Shown here in pieces: positions 47,746 to 57,270 of a stretch of DNA of 64,000 nucleotides (its first letter is position 1; every line of letters starts with the position of its first letter). The notes beneath the pieces are model-generated. The model ran no database searches and was not told the origin of the DNA. It saw only the letters and a program-made list of their open reading frames with translations. The translations under genes and the position numbers were made by a program. Location: the NCBI RefSeq assembly GCF_029201445.1, contig NZ_CP102381.1, positions 1,426,001 to 1,490,000 on the forward strand, read 5' to 3'. The DNA is from Thiomicrorhabdus lithotrophica. GTDB taxonomy: Bacteria; Pseudomonadota; Gammaproteobacteria; Thiomicrospirales; Thiomicrospiraceae.

Positions 47746-47757
47746 ACCAGGCCTGGT
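47746..47757. repeat. ACCAGGCCTGGT palindrome, second of an intergenic pair
   Basis: Exact copy, 24 bp centre to centre from the first. Confidence 0.9.
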
Positions 47758-47904
47758 AAACTGAAAATAATCATTTACAGCATTATCATTACCTCAAAGT
47801 TCGCTCCTATAAAGCCCTCTCTCGCTTCCCCCTCACAATCTATCAAAAGCTTTTATCTATTATTTTGTTAAACTAAAACTTCATGTAAAGAACAAGGATG
47901 ACCA

Positions 47905-48528
47905 ATGATCCACCAACTCCAACACCCTCTTGTGAAAGACCTTGTAAATCGTTTACGCTCAAACACTACTGATGCGGTAGCCTTTCAGTCACTGATTGCT
48001 GAATTAAGTCGTTTACTTGCTTATGATGCACTATACGAGCTACCTACAACCAGCAAGACTATCGATACTTGGCGTGGTGAAGCCAGTTATCACTTTATTG
48101 AACAAGATAAACTCGTATTGATTCCTATCTTACGAGCTGGATTACCCATGCTTACGGGCCTTACAACCCTGTTTTCACAAAGCCCAAACGGCTTTCTAGC
48201 GATGCGACGTGATGAGATCACTCACCAAGCAAAAACCTATTACGACCGGATACCTGATTGTGTAGATAAAACTGTCGTGATTTTAGATCCCATGGTGGCA
48301 ACGGGTGGTTCTTTAAATGATGCAATTACACTCATCAAACATAAACAACCAAAAAACATCATTTCATTAAATATTATTGGATCGATTAAAGGCCTCAAAA
48401 CTATTGAAGATCAGCACCCTGATGTAGAGATTTACATTGCTCAAATAGATGAAGAGCTAGATGGTAATATGTTTATCCAACCGGGCTTAGGCGATGCGGG
48501 TGATAGAGCCTTTAATACCTCTGAGTGA
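47905..48528 (+). CDS. upp: Uracil phosphoribosyltransferase
   Basis: 207 residues, the family length. PRPP-binding motif VVILDPMVATGGSLNDAI near residue 127, LVLIPILRAGLPMLTGL near 70, and the uracil-binding C-terminus FIQPGLGDAGDRAFNT. It salvages uracil to UMP. The Shine-Dalgarno AAGGA is well placed. The region 47758-47904 upstream shows no clear PurR-like box. No uraA transporter gene is adjacent. Confidence 0.96.
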   Translation: MIHQLQHPLVKDLVNRLRSNTTDAVAFQSLIAELSRLLAYDALYELPTTSKTIDTWRGEASYHFIEQDKLVLIPILRAGLPMLTGLTTLFSQSPNGFLAMRRDEITHQAKTYYDRIPDCVDKTVVILDPMVATGGSLNDAITLIKHKQPKNIISLNIIGSIKGLKTIEDQHPDVEIYIAQIDEELDGNMFIQPGLGDAGDRAFNTSE

Positions 48529-48612
48529 ACCACAAATATTCAGTCATGGCTGTATACACAAGCACGCAGAAATAATAGGAACGATAAAAACCTTAAAATG
48601 ACAGACAATAAA

Positions 48613-48644
48613 AAACCCCGTAGCTCAAAAGAGATACGGGGTTT
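48613..48644 (-). terminator. Terminator of the tRNA-Lys pair
   Basis: Ten-base arms AAACCCCGTA / TACGGGGTTT; the T-run is on the minus strand, seven bases past the tRNA 3' end. Confidence 0.88.
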
Positions 48645-48651
48645 AAGAATA

Positions 48652-48727
48652 TGGTGGGTCGTGAGCGATTCGAACGCTCGACCAATTGGTTAAAAGCCAA
48701 CTGCTCTACCGGCTGAGCTAACGACCC
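48652..48727 (-). tRNA. tRNA-Lys(TTT), distal copy
   Basis: 76 bases with encoded CCA. The acceptor GGGTCGT pairs with ACGACCC, the D-arm is AGCTCAGCCGGTAGAGC, the anticodon loop CTTTTAA gives TTT, and the T-arm is CGTTCGAATCG with flanks. It is identical to the copy at 48787-48862 and lies 59 bp downstream of it, so both are cut from one transcript. Confidence 0.97.
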
Positions 48728-48786
48728 ATAATCGTATTTGATATGCTCAATATACTATATTGTTTCCCAAACAGACCCAAAGTAAA

Positions 48787-48862
48787 TGGTGGGTCGTGAG
48801 CGATTCGAACGCTCGACCAATTGGTTAAAAGCCAACTGCTCTACCGGCTGAGCTAACGACCC
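48787..48862 (-). tRNA. tRNA-Lys(TTT), promoter-proximal copy
   Basis: Same 76-base sequence, anticodon TTT, encoded CCA. Lysine is heavily used in these AT-rich genes, which fits a doubled gene. Confidence 0.97.
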
Positions 48863-48878
48863 GTTTGGAATGTGGCGT

Positions 48879-48906
48879 ATTATACAAGCATGCCAAAAGT
48901 GTGCAA
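48879..48906 (-). promoter_or_regulatory. Promoter of the tRNA-Lys pair
   Basis: On the minus strand TTGCAC (48901-48906) and a perfect TATAAT (48879-48884) are spaced 16 bp. A GC-rich CGCC follows the -10, as in stringent discriminators of stable-RNA promoters. Confidence 0.8.
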
Positions 48907-48952
48907 GTCCTTTTGACAATTATTTAACATTTAATTGAAGATTTTAATAATG

Positions 48953-49663
48953 CTAAGATTGATACAAAGTCGGGTCAACAACACCAGCATCGCTAAACCC
49001 TTGTTTTCTCAAGCGACATGAATCACAAACCCCACACGCACGACCCAAATCGTCAGCCTGATAACAAGAAACCGTTAAGCTGTAATCCACACCGTTAACT
49101 AATCCTTGTTGAATAATTTGAGCTTTAGTTAGATCAATTAACGGTGTCTGAATATGCATTCTATGCCCTTCAACACCTGCTTTAGTCGCTAGATTTGCCA
49201 TGCTTTCAAAAGCCGCAATATACTCTGGCCTGCAATCTGGATAACCTGAATAATCCACTGCATTTACACCGATAAAAACATTATCCGCTTCTAACACCTC
49301 TGCTAAACCTAGAGCATAAGATAAAAACACCGTGTTACGAGCAGGAACATAAGTAATCGGAATTTCGTTTTCATCCACACCAGATACAGGTACATCAATT
49401 GAATTATCGGTTAAAGCAGAACCACCAATAGCACGCATATCCATATTCATTACACGATGCGTTTTAGCGCCAAGTGTTTTTGCCAATTTCTCTGCCGCAT
49501 CAAGCTCAGCTCTATGGCGCTGTCCATAATCAAAACTCATAGTATGACACTCATAGCCCCGTGCTGTTGCAATAGCTAGTACAGTCGCTGAGTCCAGCCC
49601 TCCTGAGAGCAATACAACCGCTCTTGGCGGGCTTTGGTTAGCAACCTGTTGCGATGGAGACAT
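48953..49663 (-). CDS. queC: 7-cyano-7-deazaguanine synthase
   Basis: 236 residues. The ATP pyrophosphatase loop is [18 protein letters not shown], and the zinc site is in [14 protein letters not shown] near the C-terminus, with an upstream Cys in [24 protein letters not shown] and [17 protein letters not shown] are conserved. It makes preQ0 for queuosine in tRNA. It is the last gene of the Tol-Pal block, two bases after cpoB, the common tolQRAB-pal-cpoB-queC arrangement (queE is not seen here). Confidence 0.96.
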   Translation of the reverse strand: MSPSQQVANQSPPRAVVLLSGGLDSATVLAIATARGYECHTMSFDYGQRHRAELDAAEKLAKTLGAKTHRVMNMDMRAIGGSALTDNSIDVPVSGVDENEIPITYVPARNTVFLSYALGLAEVLEADNVFIGVNAVDYSGYPDCRPEYIAAFESMANLATKAGVEGHRMHIQTPLIDLTKAQIIQQGLVNGVDYSLTVSCYQADDLGRACGVCDSCRLRKQGFSDAGVVDPTLYQS

Positions 49664-49665
49664 AT

Positions 49666-50631
49666 TTATAACTTCTCCAAACGCTTTTGTGCATTCTTAG
49701 CCGCGCGGCTATGTGGACGTGTATTAATGAGATCTTTATATAAAGACTTCGCTTCGGCTAAATTTCCTAAACGTTCATGAGTGTCTCCAGCACGTAACTT
49801 AGCATCAGGTACCTTTGAGGAATCTGGATAACGTTCGATCACTAACATGAAAGAATCTAAAGCAGCTTGATTTTGCTCTTTAATCAAATAACCTTCGCCG
49901 CTCCAATAGGCCGCATTACTTGCTAAATCACTCTTAGGGTGACTCTCTAAAAAGTTTAAAAAACCCTTTATTGAAGCGTCATATTTTGAAGCACGCATTA
50001 ATGCAAATGCAGCTTTATACTGTTCTTTTTCTTCATCTGTTGCTGGGTAGGTTTTAATCGGTCCTGGTTTAGCTTCAATAACATCTGCTTTAGCAGCCTG
50101 TTGATCTTGCTTCATTTGTTCGGCAGATTCCTGCGCAGCAACCTGTTCTGCTTTAGGGCTAACAGCGGACTGCTTAGCCTTATCTTCTTCAACTTTTGCT
50201 ACTGGAACTATTACCTTGTCAGAAACCACTGAAATCGCTTCAGTTTTAACCGCTGTATTTGCTTGAGTCTCGATAGAGGGAGAAGCAGTTACGGGAGCAA
50301 TCACAGGAGGCACTTTTGTTGTACTACCCGTATTCGTTTTTCCACCTTCTAAAAGGCTAAAGCGCTCATCACTCTCTTTGTAACGCTTATCCATTAAAGC
50401 TCTTAACTTATTTAAATCACGCTTCAAACGATCATTCTCATCCTGAAGAGTTTGAATGTCTCGCTGTTGCTCACCTAAACGTCTACTTAACTGAAGAAGT
50501 ACAGGGTTTTCAAGCATTCGCTCTAAACGTTTGACTCTTTGCTCTAAAGCAGAGCCTTGTGCAGCATTTGCAGGTAGAGCAATACTTAAAGACAACGCTG
50601 AAACAGCCGCAATTAAAAAAGTTTTACGCAT
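49666..50631 (-). CDS. cpoB: Cell division coordinator CpoB (YbgF)
   Basis: 321 residues. A signal peptide ([23 protein letters not shown]) is followed by a coiled coil (about 28-85; [39 protein letters not shown] heptads), a variable Ala/Lys/Gln linker (about 90-195) and three tetratricopeptide repeats (about 200-320; [24 protein letters not shown] and onward). CpoB links Tol energy state to PBP1B during septation. It sits between pal and queC. Confidence 0.93.
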   Translation of the reverse strand: MRKTFLIAAVSALSLSIALPANAAQGSALEQRVKRLERMLENPVLLQLSRRLGEQQRDIQTLQDENDRLKRDLNKLRALMDKRYKESDERFSLLEGGKTNTGSTTKVPPVIAPVTASPSIETQANTAVKTEAISVVSDKVIVPVAKVEEDKAKQSAVSPKAEQVAAQESAEQMKQDQQAAKADVIEAKPGPIKTYPATDEEKEQYKAAFALMRASKYDASIKGFLNFLESHPKSDLASNAAYWSGEGYLIKEQNQAALDSFMLVIERYPDSSKVPDAKLRAGDTHERLGNLAEAKSLYKDLINTRPHSRAAKNAQKRLEKL

Positions 50632-50640
50632 TATTCTTCC

Positions 50641-51222
50641 CTATTTAATAACGATTTCTACACGGCGATTCTTTTGCCACGCTAATTCATTGCTTTGAGC
50701 AACCTCAGGCTGCTCTTCACCAAAACTTATTACTTCAATACGGCTCTCTTCCACACCAAACAACATCATTGCTTGAGAGACAGCTAGGGCTCTTTTTTCA
50801 CCTAAAGCTAAATTATATTCTGGAGTACCGCGCTCATCAGTATGCCCATTCAACACCAACTTTTGTTTTGGATTTTGAATCAAGATATTAGCGTGATAAC
50901 GGACCACTTCTGTTCCTTGATCATCCAATTCATATTGATCATAATTAAAGTAGATGATTGGTGGATAAATACTATCAACATCCATCATTTTCATCTCATC
51001 TAAAGACTCACCACCAGCCAAGTTTCCATTACCGACTTGCGAACCCATTGCCGGAATAACTTCAACCCCCGAACCTTGCTCACTTCCATCACCCACACCT
51101 GGCGCGGTATCCGTCATCACCTCTGGATCATTACTTCCATCACTTGCTCTATCTGGAACAGAACTACATGCACTTAATAATGAAATTGCGGCAATTGAGA
51201 AAACTTTATGTAATGTATGCAT
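50641..51222 (-). CDS. pal: Peptidoglycan-associated lipoprotein
   Basis: 193 residues. The lipoprotein signal is MHTLHKVFSIAAISLLSAC. A Gly/Ser-rich linker (about 25-75) precedes the OmpA-like domain (about 85-193) with the peptidoglycan-binding stretch LVLNGHTDERGTPEYNLALGEKRA and a terminal QKNRRVEIVIK. It tethers the outer membrane to the cell wall and is relocated by the Tol complex. Gap of 39 bp to tolB. Confidence 0.95.
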   Translation of the reverse strand: MHTLHKVFSIAAISLLSACSSVPDRASDGSNDPEVMTDTAPGVGDGSEQGSGVEVIPAMGSQVGNGNLAGGESLDEMKMMDVDSIYPPIIYFNYDQYELDDQGTEVVRYHANILIQNPKQKLVLNGHTDERGTPEYNLALGEKRALAVSQAMMLFGVEESRIEVISFGEEQPEVAQSNELAWQKNRRVEIVIK

Positions 51223-51261
51223 TTAAAACCCCTTAAGGTAAATTTAACACGATAGAACTAA

Positions 51262-52635
51262 TTACTTAACTAAGTACGGACCCCAAGCAGGTTCACGTAC
51301 TTCACCATTTTTAACTTTTAAGGTTTGCGATGTTTTACCATCTATAGCCACTACCGCTAATACACCTTTTCCATTTTTATTCATCGCATAGAGAATCATC
51401 TCACCGTTGGGTGAAAACGTAGGCGACTCATCCAAAAAAGTATCCGTTAAAACCGAAAATTCATTAGAGTATAAATCTTGAAGGCCAATATTAAAACCAC
51501 CTCTATTATGAACAACCGCTAGATAACGTCCATCAGGAGAAATTTCAGGATTACCATTATATTTACCTTCAAATGTAACGCGACGAATCTCACCCGTATC
51601 TAAAAAAACCTGGAAGACTTGAGGCTGTCCACGACGATCTGAGTTAAAGAATAGAGATTTGCCATTGGCTGCCCAAGCCGCCTCAGTTTCGATAGATCTA
51701 TTGCGAGTTAAACGGCGTAGCTTTTTGGTTTGTAGATCCATAATAAATATATCTGCACTGCCATCTTTCGAAAGCGTCATAGCCATTTTTGTTCCGTCTG
51801 GAGACCACGCCGGGGCGCCGTTAATCCCTTTGAAATTGGCTATAACCTTACGATACGTGCCATCTAGGCTTTGTACAACAATATTAGAACGACCACTTTC
51901 AAACGAAACATAGGCAAGCTTGGTTCCATCAGGAGACCAGCTTGGAGACATAATTGGCATTTTCGACTTTAAAATTGGCTGAGGATTATAACCATCTGCA
52001 TCTGCAATCTCTAAAGTATAAAGCCGCTTGCCACCAACCTTACGTAAGGTCACATAAGCAATTTGGGTATTAAAAGCCCCTCTAATTCCAGTCAATTCTT
52101 CATAAATTAAATCGCTGATTTGGTGTGCAATTTGTCTTAAATTATCTTTGTGAATATTACTCCAACGTTTACCAATCACTTGGTTTTTGCGTAAAACATC
52201 CATAAAACGCATATCAACTTGATAATAATCATTACCTTCAGCAACCACAGTACCAATCAGCATATTATCGAGGTCTAAGGCTTTCCATTCAGCAAAGTCT
52301 ATTGCATCAATATCGGTTGGCTGACCTGGTAAAGCATCTACAGGTAATGGAGTAAAGTGACCACTTCTGCGTAAGTCTGCACTGATAATACTCGCTAAAT
52401 TTACAGGCGCTTTTACTTCGGTAGCAGGTTTAACGGATGCTTGTCCTGGTGAGGTTTCAACCGTTTTTTGTTGAAAACCAAAAGGCACAATCGCAATAGG
52501 CAGTGCGTTTTCATAACCTTCGTTGATTTCAATAGTTAACCCTGACCACGCCGGCAAAGAAAACATCAATAATATACTCAAAACAACTGGCTGAATTTTA
52601 GTTATTAATTTAGTTTGTAACTTCAAAGCAATCAC
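51262..52635 (-). CDS. tolB: Tol-Pal system beta-propeller protein TolB
   Basis: 457 residues from a GTG at 52635; a TTG three codons in is an equally spaced alternative. The signal segment VVLSILLMFSLPAWS precedes the N-terminal domain (LTIEINEGYENALPIAIVPFGF). Six beta-propeller blades follow (MSPSWSPDGTKLAYVSFESGRSNIVVQ, APAWSPDGTKMAMTLSKDG, PEISPDGRYLAVVH and others). A periplasmic partner of Pal. The gap to tolA contains a palindrome copy. Confidence 0.94.
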   Translation of the reverse strand: MIALKLQTKLITKIQPVVLSILLMFSLPAWSGLTIEINEGYENALPIAIVPFGFQQKTVETSPGQASVKPATEVKAPVNLASIISADLRRSGHFTPLPVDALPGQPTDIDAIDFAEWKALDLDNMLIGTVVAEGNDYYQVDMRFMDVLRKNQVIGKRWSNIHKDNLRQIAHQISDLIYEELTGIRGAFNTQIAYVTLRKVGGKRLYTLEIADADGYNPQPILKSKMPIMSPSWSPDGTKLAYVSFESGRSNIVVQSLDGTYRKVIANFKGINGAPAWSPDGTKMAMTLSKDGSADIFIMDLQTKKLRRLTRNRSIETEAAWAANGKSLFFNSDRRGQPQVFQVFLDTGEIRRVTFEGKYNGNPEISPDGRYLAVVHNRGGFNIGLQDLYSNEFSVLTDTFLDESPTFSPNGEMILYAMNKNGKGVLAVVAIDGKTSQTLKVKNGEVREPAWGPYLVK

Positions 52636-52674
52636 CGCTCTTTATTTGGAAGAATTCAGGCCTTTTTATAAATA

Positions 52675-52686
52675 ACCAGGCCTGGT
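52675..52686. repeat. ACCAGGCCTGGT palindrome between tolA and tolB
   Basis: Exact copy in the 75-bp gap inside the tol operon, where a terminator would be unexpected. Confidence 0.9.
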
Positions 52687-52710
52687 AAGTTTATTTAAGC
52701 TTAATAATTA

Positions 52711-53730
52711 TTAAGGCTTAAATTCAAAAGTTATTTCACGTTCAAATAACTCTTTAACAGGTGGTGCAGGTAAAGGTTCTGCTCTATATACCGCCTTTTC
52801 AGCCGCATCTTTAAACTGTGCAGTTGCATCCTTATTACAATTTAAGACTTTAACGCTAGTAATATTTCCACCTGGTGATTGAGTAATTTTTAAATCACAC
52901 TGCGCATCTGGTGAAATTCTCGCAGGTGTTCGCCAATTATCTTTAACCTTGGCCGTAATTGATGAAATATAGCTCTCTCTTAAAGACAACATCTGCTTAC
53001 GTTTTTGAGCCGCTCTTTGATCTGCTGCTTCTTCATCTAGCTGACGTTGCAGAGCGGCTGCGGCCTCCTGCTTCTCTTTCTCTCGTTTAGCTTCAATAGC
53101 AGCCTTTTCAAGCGCCTTTTTCTCTTTAGCTTTATTCGCTAACTCTTTTTCTAATGCTTTTGTTTTCTTCTCTTCTTCTAAACGTTGCTTCTCTGCAATG
53201 GCTGTTTTTTGCTTAGCTTCTTTGGTCTTTTTCTCTGCATCTAAAGCCGCTTGTTTTGCTTTTTCAGCTTTTCTACGCTCTGCTTCTGCTTTCTTTTTTT
53301 CTATTAACGCTAAACGTTTGGCTTCTTCTGTTTTCTTACGCTCGATAGCCGCTTTACGTTTCTGTTCTTCAGCCTGCTTTTTAGCCTTTTCAGCTTTAGC
53401 TTTTTCAACTTGCTGTTTCTTTTGTAGCTCTTTTAATTGAAGACGCTCTTGATCGGTTTTAGCGGCTAATAATTTCTGCTCTAAACGTTTTGCTTCCTGG
53501 TCAGCTTTTAGCTTAGTTAATTGTGCTTGAACCTGACTTGCATCTACAGTAAAGGTTTTCATCGGTTCTAATTGAACAATCTGCTTTACTTCTTTATGCT
53601 CACTACCTTGGGAAGAAACCTTAATTACCTCTGTTTCATCCCAGTTGATATAAAATGCAGCCACGATAATAACATGTAAAAGTAAGGCCAAAAATACGGC
53701 AATAGGGTGTTTAACAATAAACTTAATCAT
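52711..53730 (-). CDS. tolA: Tol-Pal system protein TolA
   Basis: 339 residues. One membrane helix near the N-terminus (about 10-28, AVFLALLLHVIIVAAFYIN) is followed by a very long Ala/Lys/Glu helical domain (about 75-245, repeated AEKAKKQAEEQKRK-like units) and a small C-terminal domain (about 250-339; YISSITAKVKDNWRTP and AVYRAEPLPAPP), as in TolA/TonB. It spans the periplasm and couples TolQR to TolB-Pal. It starts one base within the tolR stop. Confidence 0.94.
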   Translation of the reverse strand: MIKFIVKHPIAVFLALLLHVIIVAAFYINWDETEVIKVSSQGSEHKEVKQIVQLEPMKTFTVDASQVQAQLTKLKADQEAKRLEQKLLAAKTDQERLQLKELQKKQQVEKAKAEKAKKQAEEQKRKAAIERKKTEEAKRLALIEKKKAEAERRKAEKAKQAALDAEKKTKEAKQKTAIAEKQRLEEEKKTKALEKELANKAKEKKALEKAAIEAKREKEKQEAAAALQRQLDEEAADQRAAQKRKQMLSLRESYISSITAKVKDNWRTPARISPDAQCDLKITQSPGGNITSVKVLNCNKDATAQFKDAAEKAVYRAEPLPAPPVKELFEREITFEFKP

Positions 53731-54188
53731 TACGGTTTTACCAACTCAGGTTCTGTCATTAGAGATACGTTTTCGACACCATTCGCTTTAAGTAAAACAA
53801 AGATGTGTACCACTTTGCCATAAGGTGCAGTACGATCCCCTTGAATATAGATCGGTTGTTCTTGATTTAATTGAGAGCGTGCCATAACTTCAGCAACCAA
53901 AGATTCTAAATCACGGCTGCTCAATGTTGTATCAGGCTGCTCAGAAGTTTTATACAAACCTTGATTCGTCACTGTAATAACAAAAGGCTTATTCTCTTCA
54001 GTAACTTCGTTGGTTTTAGAGATCACCTCTGGAGTTTGGGGAAGACTGACCGTTACCGATTGCTGAACAATAGGAGCCGTTACCATAAAGATAATCAACA
54101 GCACCAAAGTAACGTCAATATAGGGCACCACATTGATTTCAGCCATTAGGCGTTTTTTTTGTCTATCGCTACGAAAACCGCTTTGCAT
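53730..54188 (-). CDS. tolR: Tol-Pal system protein TolR
   Basis: 152 residues of the ExbD/TolR family. A short cytosolic N-terminus (RQKKRLMAEINVVPYIDVTLVLLIIFMVTAP, quoted in part by the motif NVVPYIDV with the proton-path Asp) leads into one membrane helix. A periplasmic domain follows, with VYIQGDRTAPYG-like QPIYIQGDRTAPYGKVV. Part of the TolQR proton channel. Its stop overlaps the tolA start by one base. Confidence 0.94.
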   Translation of the reverse strand: MQSGFRSDRQKKRLMAEINVVPYIDVTLVLLIIFMVTAPIVQQSVTVSLPQTPEVISKTNEVTEENKPFVITVTNQGLYKTSEQPDTTLSSRDLESLVAEVMARSQLNQEQPIYIQGDRTAPYGKVVHIFVLLKANGVENVSLMTEPELVKP

Positions 54189-54222
54189 ATTTCAATCCTA
54201 GAGTCACTTGGTTATCGTTAGA

Positions 54223-54909
54223 TTATGAGTTTTTTTCATGCGTGTGCGCTTGGCGTTGCAAAATAGTAAGAAAACCCTCTGCAAAGTTTTCATATTCACT
54301 TAATAAACGTTCAGCTTTAGAGCTTAAACGGTTATAAGCAATTACCGCAGGAATCGCTGCAAACAGGCCAATTGCGGTGGCTAGTAACGCTTCTGAGATA
54401 CCAGGAGCTACAGCTGCTAATGTTGCATGTTGAACATTTCCCAAAGATTGAAAGGCATGCATTACACCCCAAACGGTACCAAAAAGACCAATATAGGGTG
54501 CAGATGAACCCACCGTTGCCAATAACGAAAGATGATTTTCTAATTTATCCGACTGCTTTGAAAATGCTATTTTCATCGATCTTTGCGCACCCGAAATCAA
54601 ATCAGAAGCCTCTATAACACCCTGTTGTTTTAGACGGACAAATTCCTTAAAACCATCTGCAAATATAAGCTCAAGACCCGTTGATGAATTTCTAGATGCC
54701 TCTATCTGCTGATAAAGGCCTGATAGTTCTTGTGTTTCCCAAAATGTTTTTTCAAACATTTTGGCTTCACTTAATGCTTTACGCATTTGATATGACTTAG
54801 CAATAGCAACGGACCAAGCAGCTAAAGACATAAGTGCCAAAAATGCCATTACAGCTTGTACAACTGGGCTTGCCATTAATATAAGTTCAATTAAATCACT
54901 ATCGTTCAT
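54223..54909 (-). CDS. tolQ: Tol-Pal system proton-channel subunit TolQ
   Basis: 228 residues of the MotA/TolQ/ExbB family with three membrane helices (about 15-36, 135-160 and 172-195). Signature LLATVGSSAPYIGLFGTVWGVMHAF and VAPGISEALLATAIGLFAAIPAVIAYN. It begins the tolQRAB-pal-cpoB-queC block. The acyl-CoA thioesterase ybgC, often the gene before tolQ, is missing here; ruvB precedes instead, 104 bp away. Confidence 0.95.
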   Translation of the reverse strand: MNDSDLIELILMASPVVQAVMAFLALMSLAAWSVAIAKSYQMRKALSEAKMFEKTFWETQELSGLYQQIEASRNSSTGLELIFADGFKEFVRLKQQGVIEASDLISGAQRSMKIAFSKQSDKLENHLSLLATVGSSAPYIGLFGTVWGVMHAFQSLGNVQHATLAAVAPGISEALLATAIGLFAAIPAVIAYNRLSSKAERLLSEYENFAEGFLTILQRQAHTHEKNS

Positions 54910-55013
54910 GGGGTTCTCTTTCCATTATATTGGATGGTTAATCAAGTAAATTTTTTAGAGTGGCGTTATTTTAACGCACTTTTATTTAATGTAATTATTT
55001 TACACTTATTTTT

Positions 55014-56015
55014 TTAAGATTCTTCGAAGTTTAAATGTCTGTATGCATGCGAGGTTGCCATACGGCCTCTTGAAGTTCTAACTAAAAATCCTTGTTGAAC
55101 TAAAAAAGGTTCAATCACATCTTCAATCGTTCCGCGCTCTTCACCCAAGGCTGTTGCCATACTATCAATCCCAACTGGCCCGCCTTCAAACTTGTGGATT
55201 AACGTTTCAAGAAAACGTCTATCCATTTTATCAAGGCCAAGTGAATCAACTTCTAACAGATTTAAAGCTAAATCCGCAATTGGCTGAGTGATAATTCCAT
55301 CGCCTTTTACCTGTGCATAATCACGTACACGTCGTAATAATCTATTGGCTATACGTGGTGTTCCACGGGAGCGACGAGCAATCTCTTGTGAGCCCGTTAG
55401 CTCAGAATGCATACCTAAAATTGACGCCGAACGAGTGACAATCTGAGTGAGTTCATCATCACTATAGAACTCTAAACGTTGAACCAGGCCAAATCTATCG
55501 CGTAATGGTGATGTTAGCAGGCCTGCTCGCGTTGTTGCTCCCACTAAAGTAAACGGCGGAATATCAATTTTAACGCTTTGCGCTGCTGGCCCATCTCCAA
55601 TCACAATATCAATTTGAAAATCTTCCATCGCTGGATATAAAACTTCTTCAACAATCGGGCTTAAACGGTGTATCTCATCAATAAACAGAACATCATGCGG
55701 TTCTAAACGGGTCAAAATCGCGGCTAAATCCCCTGGTTTTTCTATTACAGGACCAGAGGTTTGACGTAACGTCACACCCATTTCTTGGGCTACAATATTA
55801 GACAAAGTCGTTTTACCCAGGCCTGGTGGACCATATAAAAGAACATGATCTAACGATTCATTACGCATCTTGGCCGCGTCCATAGAAAGCTGCAACTGTT
55901 CACGAACTGCAGTCTGGCCAATATATTCATTAATCTGCTGTGGACGTACAGAAGGTACAATATAGATGTCGTCTTCAGTCTCTTGACTGCCGATAATACG
56001 GTCTGTTTCAATCAT
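55014..56015 (-). CDS. ruvB: Holliday junction branch-migration ATPase RuvB
   Basis: 333 residues, standard length. Walker [17 protein letters not shown], Walker [12 protein letters not shown], sensor [18 protein letters not shown] and arginine finger within it, then a winged-helix C-terminus ([22 protein letters not shown]). A hexameric motor for Holliday junctions with RuvA. It starts directly after the ruvA stop. Two palindrome variants occur inside it, one overlapping the Walker A codons (55816-55827) and one symmetric form at 55516-55527. Confidence 0.97.
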   Translation of the reverse strand: MIETDRIIGSQETEDDIYIVPSVRPQQINEYIGQTAVREQLQLSMDAAKMRNESLDHVLLYGPPGLGKTTLSNIVAQEMGVTLRQTSGPVIEKPGDLAAILTRLEPHDVLFIDEIHRLSPIVEEVLYPAMEDFQIDIVIGDGPAAQSVKIDIPPFTLVGATTRAGLLTSPLRDRFGLVQRLEFYSDDELTQIVTRSASILGMHSELTGSQEIARRSRGTPRIANRLLRRVRDYAQVKGDGIITQPIADLALNLLEVDSLGLDKMDRRFLETLIHKFEGGPVGIDSMATALGEERGTIEDVIEPFLVQQGFLVRTSRGRMATSHAYRHLNFEES

Positions 56016-56648
56016 CTACAGCTTAACCCCTTGTAAGGCTCGTTTAATAATGGATTCTAATGTTAACCCTTCTTCAAAGGCGCCTGCAACCATTTTTTCT
56101 GCCTGGTTATTTTTGTATCCTAATGCAACTAGGGCTTCACATGCTGACTGTTGTATTGAGCTTGCAAAACCACTACTTGGTATCGTGGTTTGTGATGATT
56201 CTGAATGCGTTGTTGGCTGGTAGTTTAATATACCTGATTCAACTATTGGTTTAAGGCGATCACGCATCTCAATCTGTAAACGTTCTGCAGTTTTTTTACC
56301 TACACCAGGAATGCGCGTTAATGCAGAAACATCCCCATTATCAACGTAAGTACAAAACTCATTAACAGACATAGCAGACAAAATACCCAACGCCATTTTA
56401 GCCCCGACTCCATTAACCTTGATTAAGGTTTTAAACAGTACACGCTCGGATTCAGTCGCAAAACCAAACAATAACATAGCGTCTTCACGAACATGCATAT
56501 GAGTAAGAATGGTGACGCTTTCATCAACGGACTCAAGCTGGTAAAACGTTGACATAGGGGCTTCAATTTCGTAACCCACGCCATTTACATCCAACAATAA
56601 CATTGGTGGTTGTTTTTGTACTAATACACCTCTTAAAAAACCAATCAA
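56016..56648 (-). CDS. ruvA: Holliday junction-binding protein RuvA
   Basis: 210 residues. OB-fold N-terminus ([28 protein letters not shown]), two helix-hairpin-helix motifs ([16 protein letters not shown] and [15 protein letters not shown]) and a C-terminal domain ([19 protein letters not shown]) that touches RuvB. It lies 13 bp after ruvC and abuts ruvB, so the three form one resolvasome operon. Confidence 0.96.
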   Translation of the reverse strand: MIGFLRGVLVQKQPPMLLLDVNGVGYEIEAPMSTFYQLESVDESVTILTHMHVREDAMLLFGFATESERVLFKTLIKVNGVGAKMALGILSAMSVNEFCTYVDNGDVSALTRIPGVGKKTAERLQIEMRDRLKPIVESGILNYQPTTHSESSQTTIPSSGFASSIQQSACEALVALGYKNNQAEKMVAGAFEEGLTLESIIKRALQGVKL

Positions 56649-56661
56649 AGTTTTATAACTC

Positions 56662-57180
56662 CTAGAATTTATTGCCTTTTGATATCAACTCAGGATCAAT
56701 ACCCAATGACATATAACGGTCGTGACACAAAGCACAAGCAAGTGCATCTGCGGCATCTTCTTGCGGTGTATCGGTTAGTTTTAAAAGGTTTTGAACCATA
56801 TATTGCACTTGATCTTTGCTTGCATGCCCTTTCCCAACAATTGTGCTTTTAATTTGGGTAGGCGTATATTCCATAATATCAACATTTTTGATTGCTGCAG
56901 CACATAGAATCACGCCTCGAGCCTGACCTAAAATAATGGCTGATTTAGGATTTTTATAAACAAACACTTTTTCAACCGCCATGACATCAGGCTGATATTG
57001 ATCAATCAGCTGACAAACTGATTCAAAGATATTTTTTAGACGTTGAGCGCCGGAAAACTTTTCAACACGAATCACACCACTAACAACATAAGTAGGCGAA
57101 TAACGACCTGATTCTACAATACCAAAACCCGTTTTACGTGAACCGGGATCTATACCTAGAATACGCTTTAGTTGAGCCAA
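56662..57180 (-). CDS. ruvC: Holliday junction resolvase RuvC
   Basis: 172 residues. The four catalytic acids are visible: [14 protein letters not shown] (Asp near residue 10), [17 protein letters not shown] (Glu near 68), and the C-terminal [12 protein letters not shown] pair. It cuts Holliday junctions as a dimer. First of the ruvCAB set; preceded by a 90-bp gap containing the nadA terminator. Confidence 0.96.
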   Translation of the reverse strand: MAQLKRILGIDPGSRKTGFGIVESGRYSPTYVVSGVIRVEKFSGAQRLKNIFESVCQLIDQYQPDVMAVEKVFVYKNPKSAIILGQARGVILCAAAIKNVDIMEYTPTQIKSTIVGKGHASKDQVQYMVQNLLKLTDTPQEDAADALACALCHDRYMSLGIDPELISKGNKF

Positions 57181-57239
57181 AGACTTTCCTTTTTATGAGC
57201 TGTTAACACGGATATTACGTCTTTAAATTTTATATAAAA

Positions 57240-57258
57240 AAACGGGCACATACCCGCT
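57240..57258 (-). terminator. Terminator of nadA
   Basis: CGGG (57243-57246) and CCCG (57253-57256) with a T7 run on the minus strand. Short stem. As it lies just downstream of nadA (57271), ruvC would then need its own promoter. Confidence 0.65.
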
Positions 57259-57270
57259 TATTTATATAAA

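Noticed and set aside
48863..48952. Integrated element at the tRNA-Lys locus
   Set aside because: No integrase, no direct repeat of the tRNA 3' end, and host genes resume at once on both sides.
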